A DNA stretch of 64,000 nt. Origin: a virus. The stretch lies in IMG/VR virus record IMGVR_UViG_3300028536_000001, positions 42,513-106,512 of that record; one strand, given 5' to 3'. The notes beneath the pieces are model-generated. The model did no database searches and was not told the origin of the DNA. It saw only the letters and a program-made list of their open reading frames with translations. This document shows, piece by piece, positions 1 to 7,270 of the stretch. Positions within the stretch are counted from its first letter, which is position 1, and the number at the start of each line of letters is the position of its first letter. The position numbers were made by a program, and so were the translations under genes.

Positions 1-90
1 AGTTTGGAGATGCTATACGTGCGGAGCAATAGTTGTAGACAGGCAAAAACACAACGAGTGGCACAATATAACAGAAGCCAAGGAGAACAT

Positions 91-273
91 ATGCGATGCT
101 CAGAGTGCGGACGGCCAGCAATCTTCAAAGTAAAGAATTCAAAGAAGCACCTACACTGCGATAAACGCCATGATCTGTGTTTCTTTCACATTCGCAGGTA
201 TTTCAACAAATTGCAGCAGGAAAAACTGAGGGAGGAAGTATGCTCGGCTATCTCATTGCCAGTATCGTCGTAG
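91..273 (+). CDS. Small Cys/His-rich protein
   Basis: A 60-residue protein. The ATG at 91 was chosen because AGGAG lies just upstream; the frame is open further left but without a good ribosome site. It begins MRCSECG, a C-x2-C knuckle, and has further Cys and His (HCDKRH, CFFH), so it may bind one zinc ion. Function not recognised. Confidence 0.55.
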   Translation: MRCSECGRPAIFKVKNSKKHLHCDKRHDLCFFHIRRYFNKLQQEKLREEVCSAISLPVSS

Positions 274-326
274 CAATCTGGGCTTTCTTCTTCATCGCTT
301 TGATTCGGATGTTTACAAAAGGATAA
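240..326 (+). CDS. 28-residue single-span membrane peptide
   Basis: The start ATG overlaps the end of the preceding gene and is preceded by GAGGGAGGAAG. The peptide is almost entirely one hydrophobic helix (LIASIVVAIWAFFFIALI) with a basic tail (RMFTKG). The stop lies two bases before the next ATG, fitting tight operon packing. It could be a small membrane effector, but function is unknown. Confidence 0.5.
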   Translation: MLGYLIASIVVAIWAFFFIALIRMFTKG

Positions 327-327
327 C

Positions 328-606
328 ATGCCTCATCCTCTGGTTGTTCATTGTAAAAAGTCAGAATACGACGAATACATAGGTCGTCCTTCAAAATGGG
401 GCAATCCTTTTGTGGTTGGTGCAGATGGTACTCGCGACGAAGTTATTGAAAAGTACGAACAATGGATTCAAACGCAGCCAGATCTGCTAGCGGACGTATA
501 TAAATTGAAAGGAAAAGTTTTAGGTTGCTGGTGTGCTCCGAAAAGATGTCACGGAGAGATACTAGTCAAGCTAGCTAACGAGAAATATGCTTTATTTGAT
601 TTTTAG
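328..606 (+). CDS. DUF4326 family protein
   Basis: A 92-residue protein with the hallmarks of the DUF4326 family: YIGRPSKWGNPF near residues 17-28 and LKGKVLGCWCAPKRCHGE near residues 60-77. The conserved Cys-x-Cys...Cys-His cluster suggests metal binding. The family is common in phages and has no established biochemical role that I know of. It sits in the early small-gene run. Confidence 0.8.
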   Translation: MPHPLVVHCKKSEYDEYIGRPSKWGNPFVVGADGTRDEVIEKYEQWIQTQPDLLADVYKLKGKVLGCWCAPKRCHGEILVKLANEKYALFDF

Positions 607-802
607 TTCGGAATCGGATTTTACGGATACAGCCAAGTACTTTGTATCTGTGTGGCCGTCGTTGAACGATGCGATTGAAGCCATCGATCACTTGGCTGAA
701 GAACCGTGGGGTCAATACCGATTCTGGTGGGTCACGAGCACGATGGTCGGAGACCCGTACAATTTTACAACCAGTTTGGTGAGATCACCGGAAGGAAGAT
801 AA
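587..802 (+). CDS. Hypothetical protein
   Basis: 71 residues, starting 20 nt inside the end of the DUF4326 gene. Aromatic-rich centre (WGQYRFWWVTS). No family recognised. The arrangement and the following RBS-ATG at 805 support it as a real small gene. Confidence 0.5.
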   Translation: MLYLIFSSESDFTDTAKYFVSVWPSLNDAIEAIDHLAEEPWGQYRFWWVTSTMVGDPYNFTTSLVRSPEGR

Positions 803-804
803 AC

Positions 805-1023
805 ATGAGTCAAAGCGATCCACAATTTTACGAAGGCGCAAATTGGATGTTAAATGCTGTGCGGTCGAGCATAGAAAACTATCCTGACGCGGGAGGGGAT
901 ATAGAGGTTATGGCCCGCATAGACGCGGTATACAACAGTGCCATCGATGATGTGCTCGATATCTTGACCGACTCCTTCACTCTATCTGCCGTAGTTCCAA
1001 GAATCAGGGAGTTGAAGAAATGA
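805..1023 (+). CDS. Hypothetical protein, paralogue of next gene
   Basis: 72 residues. The ATG at 805 follows GGAAGGAAG. It contains SSIENYPDAGGDIEVMARI and AIDDVLDIL, which resemble SIQNQIANYPDP and AIRAVLKAF in the next gene; both end in a short ...RELKK / TELRK tail. The pair looks like an old tandem duplication of a helical domain of unknown function. Confidence 0.55.
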   Translation: MSQSDPQFYEGANWMLNAVRSSIENYPDAGGDIEVMARIDAVYNSAIDDVLDILTDSFTLSAVVPRIRELKK

Positions 1024-1331
1024 ACACAGTAGCTGTTCGAAAAGCAATCAAAGAGTTAAACCATGTTCTTGAAGACTTGAACGAGTCCGACCTAGATGCG
1101 CTCAAACTGTTTAAGAAGGGCGAGGAAGCTACTCTGGAATCCATCCAAAATCAGATAGCTAATTATCCTGATCCCCGCTGCGGTCTTCTTTGCTTCATCG
1201 AGAAATGGGTAATCGAGCGGGAGAGACTAGCGTATAACGAAGCGATTCGTGCAGTGCTCAAGGCCTTCGTTCGAGATACCGAACCAACCGTCTCTGAACT
1301 TTACACTAAAATTACGGAGTTGAGAAAATGA
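1020..1331 (+). CDS. Hypothetical helical protein, paralogue of preceding gene
   Basis: 103 residues, overlapping the previous stop by four bases (ATGA), which implies translational coupling. Charged and mostly helical. The N-terminal 30 residues are extra relative to the upstream paralogue. Function unknown. Confidence 0.6.
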   Translation: MNTVAVRKAIKELNHVLEDLNESDLDALKLFKKGEEATLESIQNQIANYPDPRCGLLCFIEKWVIERERLAYNEAIRAVLKAFVRDTEPTVSELYTKITELRK

Positions 1332-1465
1332 AAATTTGGAGATGGATTATGTCTCGTTTAACTACTCCAACTTGTACAGTTATATTTCCTGGACTAGTAA
1401 TTGGAAAAGGATACAGGTCAAAATGCGAAGGATATTGCGCGTATCATAATAGGTTTAAACCATGA
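1328..1465 (+). CDS. Small hypothetical protein
   Basis: 45 residues, again joined to its neighbour by an ATGA overlap. Begins MKIWRWIMSRLTTP and contains C-x3-C plus His (KCEGYCAYH). Too short to classify. Confidence 0.45.
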   Translation: MKIWRWIMSRLTTPTCTVIFPGLVIGKGYRSKCEGYCAYHNRFKP

Positions 1466-1492
1466 AAGTGCTGCTCGGAATGAGAAAATAAC

Positions 1493-2680
1493 GTGGCGAT
1501 ACTATATACCAGCCCCACTCGGGGATATCCAGTAACGGATCATAGTTACTCCGCAGGATCGCTCTACGATGACTGCCCTAAGAAGTACGACTATGACCGC
1601 CGTCAGGGATGGAAGGAGAAGGAGAAACGCGCCTCATCTGCCTTCGGTACCGCAGTTGAATCGGCCATCCAGTATCACCACAACTCTGGAATGGTACTAT
1701 CCGACACCATCGATGAATGGAAACGGCTGTGGGTGCTTCAGCAGGATAATAAAGAACTGGTATACTCAGATAAAGATGGCGACTGGGAATCTATGTATAG
1801 GCAGGGCGAGCAGATGGTTCGGCTGTACATCGCTGTGTTGCCTACGTTACCTATCCAAAATCCACAGTTTCAGTTGAACTACAAGAAGGAGTACTACCCA
1901 GATACTGAATACGCGGGATTAAAAGATACAGCCTTCCTAGATATGGAAGTGACCGCTCCTTGGAATCACCCCTTGCTACCTCCTTTAGAAGAATGTCCGG
2001 AAAATGGACAACGCAAAATCTTCATTGACATCAAAACTTCGGCAGCCTTGTATCCGGTAGATCCCCGCATGATAAAACTGGACCCGCAGCTACGGAGATA
2101 TGCGTGGACCTCCGGAATCGAGACTGCCTGCTTCCTAGTTTTGGTAAAACGAGGAATGGAGTTTGAAAAGGGCGATACGGTTACTGTCCTTGAAGCGTAC
2201 AGCGAGCAACATCCGGTAGGTACTGAGTTGGTAGTTTTAGATGCCTCAAAAGAAGTCTTGACTTTGCTGACACCAAAGATCTATGATCAGTACGACGCGG
2301 AGGCTAAAGGGCTAAAAGGAAACGTACTCAAGGAAAAGAAACAGGAATTTGCGGATCGATTTGGAATTCAGGCTGCCAAGCATGAGGTTACAAAGCAGCG
2401 ACTACAATTCTTGGCCGCGATAATCTCTGAAGAAGAGCGGCACGAAGCAGGTGAACTGGCTGGAATGCAGGCTCGGAATATCTGCGATTCCAACATTCAG
2501 AATTTCTTTCCCAAGCGACCTGGAATCAAGTTTCCGAATAATCACTGCACCTTCTGTTCGCATTTAGGATTGTGCATCGGTGATGAAAAAATGATAAAGA
2601 ATAAACTAATTCAAATCGGAAACTCACGCCCATCTCGGAGTGAAGAGTCGTCTGATTCGGATTGGCTTTTTGACTTATAA
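1493..2680 (+). CDS. PD-(D/E)XK nuclease, Cas4/RecB-like
   Basis: 395 residues with a GTG start. The N-terminal YSAGSLYDDCPKKYDY and later FGTAVESAIQYH match the start of RecB/Cas4-type PD-(D/E)XK nucleases. FIDIKTS near residue 180 supplies the D-x-K catalytic core, and QLRRYAW the conserved Q/Y motif. The C-terminal C-x2-C-x5-C (CTFCSHLGLC), with the early Cys of DDCPKK, could hold an iron-sulfur cluster as in Cas4. No Cas genes or repeats are nearby, so recombination or end-processing during phage replication is the likely role. A copy of the 17-bp palindrome lies inside it. Confidence 0.8.
   Translation: MAILYTSPTRGYPVTDHSYSAGSLYDDCPKKYDYDRRQGWKEKEKRASSAFGTAVESAIQYHHNSGMVLSDTIDEWKRLWVLQQDNKELVYSDKDGDWESMYRQGEQMVRLYIAVLPTLPIQNPQFQLNYKKEYYPDTEYAGLKDTAFLDMEVTAPWNHPLLPPLEECPENGQRKIFIDIKTSAALYPVDPRMIKLDPQLRRYAWTSGIETACFLVLVKRGMEFEKGDTVTVLEAYSEQHPVGTELVVLDASKEVLTLLTPKIYDQYDAEAKGLKGNVLKEKKQEFADRFGIQAAKHEVTKQRLQFLAAIISEEERHEAGELAGMQARNICDSNIQNFFPKRPGIKFPNNHCTFCSHLGLCIGDEKMIKNKLIQIGNSRPSRSEESSDSDWLFDL
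1994..2010. repeat. 17-bp palindrome copy
   Basis: TGTCCGGAAAATGGACA, perfect arms, within the PD-(D/E)XK gene (codes CPENGQ). Confidence 0.7.
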
Positions 2681-2752
2681 AGAAAACTTTTCTGTCAAAA
2701 TCGGGTTTATATACAATACGAAGTAAAAACAGATATACTGTATCCGAAAAAT

Positions 2753-3859
2753 ATGATTACCTATACTTATAAAATTCGTCCAACCAAAGCACAAGAAGTT
2801 AAACTTTTGGAAACACTGGACTTAACTCGTAAACTTTATAATGACGGTCTTCGAGAATTGATTGATCATTACGAGAAAATAGGAAAATATCTTCATAGAT
2901 ACGATCACGATAAACTACATAATTCAAAAAGACATCCCACTCTTCAAGGATTTGTAGTAGATGAAACATTAAATCGACTGCATAAATCTTTTGCAGATTT
3001 TTTTAGAGGCATAAGAGAAAAACGTAAAGTTGGGTTTCCTCGTTTTAAATCGCAAGATCGTTGGCATAGTTTTTCTTCTTCTTGTTCGGGCGGATTGACT
3101 TTGCGTGGAACTTTATTTTATGCGGGAAAAAAAATGGGAGGAAAAATTCGAGTTAATGTTACTCGGCCTCTCCAAGGTAATCAAAAGATATCACGTATTC
3201 TCAAGAAACCATCAGGCTGGTATCTTCAAATCGTAACTGATTATGAAAAACCTAAACTAGAACCAAATACTCAATCAATTGGCTTGGATTTTGGGATTAA
3301 AAATCTTGTTGCTGATAGCGAAGGAAACTTCGTAGAAAATCCACAGTTTCTAAAGCAGTCGCTAAAGAAACTTAGAATTGCACAGCGCTCCAAAGACCGT
3401 CGAAAAATAGGGTCTAATCGTCGCAAAAAAGCAACACAAGTTGTATCCAACGTTTACGAGATAGTTCACAATCAGCGCCTCGACTATTATCATAAAGTAA
3501 CTAGACGATATGTCAACGACTGTGGTCTGATCGTAATAGAAGATTTAAAACCATCGAATATGATTAAAAACCACAACTTAGCTCGTTCAATTATGGATAG
3601 CAGTTGGGGAATGCTAAGAAATCTACTTGAAGTCAAAGCGGCAGAAGCTGGTCGTCAAGTAATCGCAGTACCACCACATTACACATCTCAAAAATGTTCT
3701 AAGTGCGGAGAAATAGTTCAGAAATCATTAAGCGTTCGCACTCATTCTTGTCCTTGTGGTTACATCGATGATCGAGATGTGAACGCAGCAAAGAATATCT
3801 TAGGGGCCGGGTTGGCCCTTCAGGCGTTAACGTATGGCACTAGCCAACGCGTTGCCTGA
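2753..3859 (+). mobile_element. tnpB: IS200/IS605-family TnpB (OrfB), no TnpA
   Basis: 368 residues, typical length for TnpB, the RNA-guided endonuclease of IS605-type elements. It has the N-terminal YKIRPTKAQE motif, RuvC Asp in GLDFGIKN, RuvC Glu in VIEDLKPSN, a zinc finger (CSKCG...CPCG) and the final RuvC Asp in DRDVNAAKNIL. All key residues are present, so the protein may be active. No TnpA lies beside it, so it may move in trans or persist as a homing-type nuclease. Its base composition looks AT-richer than neighbouring genes. Exact element ends cannot be set without an empty site. Confidence 0.9.
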
Positions 3860-3885
3860 GAAAGCCTGCGTAAGCAGGAGAAGAA
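3805..3885 (+). ncRNA. Putative omega (reRNA) scaffold at tnpB 3' end
   Basis: TnpB guide RNAs derive from the 3' end of the gene and the right end of the element. Here GTTGGC (3811) can pair with GCCAAC (3843-3848), and a stem CCTGC-GTAA-GCAGG lies at 3865-3878 just after the stop. Assignment is by position and folding only; the guide start is not defined. Confidence 0.4.
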
Positions 3886-3947
3886 ATTAAGTAACCAATG
3901 GTTGGAGGAGTTGTGAGTCTAAAAATCTATATAAAGAGTGTAAAACT

Positions 3948-4142
3948 GTGAATCAGCCCCGATATAGTGACGCAAAACGTAAAGTACTATCTTATTTTCC
4001 TGAAGCATACGCAGAGTTCTGGGTGGATGCTTGGGACGATGGTTTCATTATATACTCTAATTCTCTTGGCAAAATTTTAGGTAACGGACAGAATTCTTCA
4101 GATGCGTGGGAAGACGCAGCAAATAACTTGGAGGAACTATGA
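3948..4142 (+). CDS. Hypothetical protein with MNQPRYS start
   Basis: 64 residues, GTG start. The first residues MNQPRYS recur at the start of the gene at 4600, suggesting local duplication of a start region. Acidic C-terminal half. The next gene starts inside its stop (ATGA). Confidence 0.55.
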   Translation: MNQPRYSDAKRKVLSYFPEAYAEFWVDAWDDGFIIYSNSLGKILGNGQNSSDAWEDAANNLEEL

Positions 4143-4600
4143 ACTATAAAAATGGAGATGTAATTCGTTACAAACCTGACAACAATTGGTGTAAGCACGG
4201 TATTGCAGTGGTGTATCGAACCTGCAATTCTGTATTGGCGAAAGATACCTACTGGGGAATTGGAGCACACGGAGATTCTGGATGGATACACGAATCCGAT
4301 ATAGAGGGAAGTACTTTAATCGGCAATATTTATGAGTTCCGGGCCGATAATTACAGAAACGAAAAACATTACGCAGATACAGATAAGTTTTATATACCCA
4401 TGGGTGGAGGTTCCGCTCAAATGTGGTACCGCGTAGGAGCACAACCTATCCCGTCTTTAGTTGCTGCACATTTTCAATGTCTTGTAGAAAAAGCAGAAAC
4501 CGGTGTTAGAGCCGCTGAAGGTACTCTTCTTCGGAGAAAACAGGAACTTGAAGAATATTTGAAACAACACCCTGAGATTAGTCTTAAGAAAGAAATTTAA
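4139..4600 (+). CDS. Hypothetical protein
   Basis: 153 residues. The N-terminal half is rich in aromatic and Gly residues (DTYWGIGAHGDSGWIHESD), like a small beta domain. The C-terminal 50 residues form a charged helix (LLRRKQELEEYLKQH). Family not recognised. Confidence 0.6.
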   Translation: MNYKNGDVIRYKPDNNWCKHGIAVVYRTCNSVLAKDTYWGIGAHGDSGWIHESDIEGSTLIGNIYEFRADNYRNEKHYADTDKFYIPMGGGSAQMWYRVGAQPIPSLVAAHFQCLVEKAETGVRAAEGTLLRRKQELEEYLKQHPEISLKKEI

Positions 4601-4845
4601 TGAATCAACCTCGATATAGCGGTCCGAATCGAAGCGGTACATGCACCTGTGGCTGTTATTGGGAAGACCACCACCTCAACATGGTAATGAAACAAGAATA
4701 TGTAAACGAAACCGGAGAAATTTATATTCCCGAAGAATGTTGTAAATACGGCTTTAATGAAGTAGGCGGTATGAAATATGAAAATGGAGAGTGGGTAGAT
4801 CACTGCCACAGGTATAAGGATACGATGGAAGGAGAGATGAAGTAA
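4600..4845 (+). CDS. Small Cys/His-rich protein
   Basis: 81 residues, starting one base into the previous stop. It begins MNQPRYSG, like the gene at 3948, then has CTCGCYWEDHH and later EECC and DHCHR, so metal binding is plausible. Function unknown. Confidence 0.55.
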   Translation: MNQPRYSGPNRSGTCTCGCYWEDHHLNMVMKQEYVNETGEIYIPEECCKYGFNEVGGMKYENGEWVDHCHRYKDTMEGEMK

Positions 4846-5484
4846 ATGCCACAATTAGTTTTGATAAGCGATACTCACGGGCTGCACGATCAGGTAAAGG
4901 TTCCAGAGGGTGACATCCTGATCCACGCAGGCGACTTCATGAACGGGGGTCGAGATCTGTATGAGGTTACTAGGTTTGCACGCTGGTGGAACAGACATCC
5001 CCATCCCCATAAAATTTTAATCGGCGGCAACCACGACCGATATCTGGAGAAGGATAAGACCGAAGTACTATCTTACTTTGAGAACACGATCTATCTTGAA
5101 GATTCGGGATGCAGTCTCTTGGGGTTAAATTTTTGGGGAAGTCCTTATACCCCGGCATTCATGCAGTGGAGTTTTATGCGCCACAGGGGAGAAGACATCA
5201 AGAAGCATTGGGATAAGATCCCAAATGATACAGATATCCTTGTAACTCATGGACCTCCTTGGGGAATTTTGGATCAAGTAGATCCATACAACAATTCCGA
5301 GTACCTTGGCTGTCAAGATTTAAGCAGAAAATACAATGAAATTTTTGAGCCTAAGCTCCATTTATTTGGCCACATACACGGCTCTTATGGACAGTCTAAA
5401 ATTGGCAATACTATCTTTGTGAACGCGTCTCAAGTAGACGAACAGTACCGCGTGGTAAACAAGCCAGTAGTAATAGAATTATGA
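4846..5484 (+). CDS. Metallophosphoesterase
   Basis: 212 residues. Shows the calcineurin-like phosphoesterase motifs in order: SDTHG (residues 8-12), HAGDF (27-31), GGNHDRY (about 60), THGPP (about 130) and FGHIHG (about 175). These ligate two metals. Family members hydrolyse phosphodiesters or nucleotides; substrate cannot be told. It is one of three such enzymes in the window and belongs to the early operon. Confidence 0.85.
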   Translation: MPQLVLISDTHGLHDQVKVPEGDILIHAGDFMNGGRDLYEVTRFARWWNRHPHPHKILIGGNHDRYLEKDKTEVLSYFENTIYLEDSGCSLLGLNFWGSPYTPAFMQWSFMRHRGEDIKKHWDKIPNDTDILVTHGPPWGILDQVDPYNNSEYLGCQDLSRKYNEIFEPKLHLFGHIHGSYGQSKIGNTIFVNASQVDEQYRVVNKPVVIEL

Positions 5485-5636
5485 GCGATGGTGAATTTTG
5501 TCTGTGTCCTGAGTGTCTTCAAAATCCATGTGGTTGCGAGGAAGAAGACGAACCTATTCCAAAATGGCTTGTAGGTAGAGGCGACGACGCAGTAGCGGCG
5601 TGGGGATATGGTATACCTTTGTCTGGACCAATTTAG
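5481..5636 (+). CDS. Small Cys-rich protein
   Basis: 51 residues, ATGA overlap with the phosphoesterase. CLCPECLQNPCGCEEED gives five cysteines in a row of pairs, probably a zinc site. The C-terminal half has no recognisable motif. Confidence 0.5.
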   Translation: MSDGEFCLCPECLQNPCGCEEEDEPIPKWLVGRGDDAVAAWGYGIPLSGPI

Positions 5637-5643
5637 AGGAAAA

Positions 5644-5847
5644 ATGTCAATAAATCTTAAAGAATACCTAGAGAAAATTTCACAGGAAAACGCACCAACA
5701 GATCCTGTACCAAACGATCCGTGGGGCTTTAACGTATTCGATGCCTCTGGTGGAAACTACGATGATGCCTTTTCTATGGGCTGCGACGAAGGTCGTATCC
5801 AGCTAGCACGTGAACTATTAAAACTTACAGGAATGGAAGAGAAATGA
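5644..5847 (+). CDS. Hypothetical protein
   Basis: 67 residues. The ATG at 5644 follows AGAGGAAAA. Contains PNDPWGFNVFDASGGNYDDAF and an amphipathic C-terminal helix. Overlaps the next start (ATGA). Confidence 0.55.
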   Translation: MSINLKEYLEKISQENAPTDPVPNDPWGFNVFDASGGNYDDAFSMGCDEGRIQLARELLKLTGMEEK

Positions 5848-6890
5848 TGCCCGCCCGCATAGTTGACGGCAGTAGTTTGTACAAGTCTCAAAAGTTGAAG
5901 AAAGTCCCTGTCCAATTTCGGGCCGAGTACGCGAACCTTATTCCCTTAGCTGAGGCGAACGGTAGTTTTGAGTGCGAGGCAGAACTTATCTGGTCTACTG
6001 TGTATTCTTACAATCGCACAGATGTGACCCCGGAAATTGTACAGACAATTCTGGATGAGTTTGAAAAAGCAGGCATGCTGCAACGGTGGGAGGAAAAGGG
6101 TCGCCACTACGGTCACTGGACTGGGATTGAAAAACCAGGTCGGCTGCCTCCTCCTTTTCAGCGAGCAAAATATACAAATTTACCGCCTTTGCCTCCAGAG
6201 GTTGAGGGTACCCGCGATCCATCCGGAAAATGGACAACTCAACAGGTAGAAATTCCACTAGAAGAGGCTAAACACCTGTGGGGCGAAGCTATAGTCAATA
6301 ATCTCAAATCCACTCTTCCCTTAGATACTCAAATTGAAAACGGGTGCAGGGAACAGTTTGGGATCGTAGAGCCGCGCAAGCAGTGGGCTAAGGAACTTAA
6401 GGAAGCGGTGAAGACTCACGGGCACGACGAACTCTTGGCTGAGTTTGAAAACTGGGTAACTTCTCAGATAGGGTTTACAGGTAAAAAACCTGTTTCTATC
6501 TTTTTGCGGAGTTTAAGTAGCGGAATCGCCGCAACTCCTGCGGTGAAAAGCCCCGCGCTTCAGGATGTGGAGACAAAAATTGCTTCAATAAGCAACTCTC
6601 AGGTGTTTTTCCACAACCAACAGCGTCCTTTATTGGCTTCTTTGGTACAACAATACGGCCAAGACGGGGTGACTACAGCCTTTGCGGAGTTCTGGAATAG
6701 CGTAGATGATTCCAGTATCAAGTTCGCAGCCAAGAATTTCATTGAACAGGCTGGAACTCGTATCGAAGCGCGGAAAGCTAAGAAATACCAGACTGAAAAA
6801 CGTGATACACTGGCTAAAGAAGCCTTAGCTGCGGCGCAAGCTGGAGTTGAAAATGATGTTGAGGAAGAATACGTGGAGGAAGAATTGTGA
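5844..6890 (+). CDS. Winged-helix replication-initiation-like protein
   Basis: 348 residues (ATG-ATG start). The first 90 residues (YANLIPLAEANGSFECEAELIWSTVYS then EIVQTILDEFEKAGMLQRW) look like the winged-helix start of phage replisome-organiser proteins. The middle is proline-rich and the end is strongly acidic. It lies five genes before... precisely two small genes upstream of the primase-helicase, supporting a replication role. Alternative: a general DNA-binding protein. The 17-bp palindrome occurs in degenerate form at 6220. Confidence 0.5.
   Translation: MMPARIVDGSSLYKSQKLKKVPVQFRAEYANLIPLAEANGSFECEAELIWSTVYSYNRTDVTPEIVQTILDEFEKAGMLQRWEEKGRHYGHWTGIEKPGRLPPPFQRAKYTNLPPLPPEVEGTRDPSGKWTTQQVEIPLEEAKHLWGEAIVNNLKSTLPLDTQIENGCREQFGIVEPRKQWAKELKEAVKTHGHDELLAEFENWVTSQIGFTGKKPVSIFLRSLSSGIAATPAVKSPALQDVETKIASISNSQVFFHNQQRPLLASLVQQYGQDGVTTAFAEFWNSVDDSSIKFAAKNFIEQAGTRIEARKAKKYQTEKRDTLAKEALAAAQAGVENDVEEEYVEEEL
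6220..6236. repeat. 17-bp palindrome copy, degenerate
   Basis: CATCCGGAAAATGGACA, coding SGKWT. Confidence 0.5.
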
Positions 6891-7123
6891 GTATACCTTT
6901 GAGAATAACTGACAAAATATACGATTCTGTTAGAAATGCAATTTGGTCTGAAATCAGTCCTCAAGAGTTTCTCGATGAAGTACTTGGATGCTGGAAAATG
7001 GTATTAGAAGAAAAGAAACAAATAGCCGATAGAGTATTTTCTAAGAAGAAAACGTATCATGCTGGTGAAACAGTCGAAATAGATTATATAGAAAAATTCA
7101 TAGAAGAGGAGCTAGGAATGTGA
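6887..7123 (+). CDS. Hypothetical protein
   Basis: 78 residues, GTG start overlapping the previous stop. Charged helical protein (KMVLEEKKQIADRVFSKKK, acidic end). Shares a SxIPL start with the following short gene. Confidence 0.5.
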   Translation: MSIPLRITDKIYDSVRNAIWSEISPQEFLDEVLGCWKMVLEEKKQIADRVFSKKKTYHAGETVEIDYIEKFIEEELGM

Positions 7124-7260
7124 GCCGTATACCTCTAGGTAATAAAGTTGCGAGGATAGATGCAATCACTTTTCACACTACATACGACTGTGAGCACACT
7201 GAAATCATCATGAAGAAGTGTGGATGTATTCCAGAAAACGCAACTATCAAGCACGATTAA
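7120..7260 (+). CDS. Small hypothetical protein
   Basis: 46 residues, GTG start overlapping the previous stop. Starts MSRIPLG, like MSIPLR upstream. Two Cys near the end (KKCGCIP) plus Cys-x-His suggest a metal site. Confidence 0.45.
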   Translation: MSRIPLGNKVARIDAITFHTTYDCEHTEIIMKKCGCIPENATIKHD

Positions 7261-7270
7261 GTGAGGCCCT

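Noticed and set aside
2680-3950. Complete IS605 with TnpA
   Set aside because: Only TnpB is present; no transposase with the HUH motif on either strand.
3948-4620. CCCGATATAG string taken as an intron core like those in the capsid gene
   Set aside because: It codes the MNQPRYS starts of two small genes; no P7 partner is nearby.
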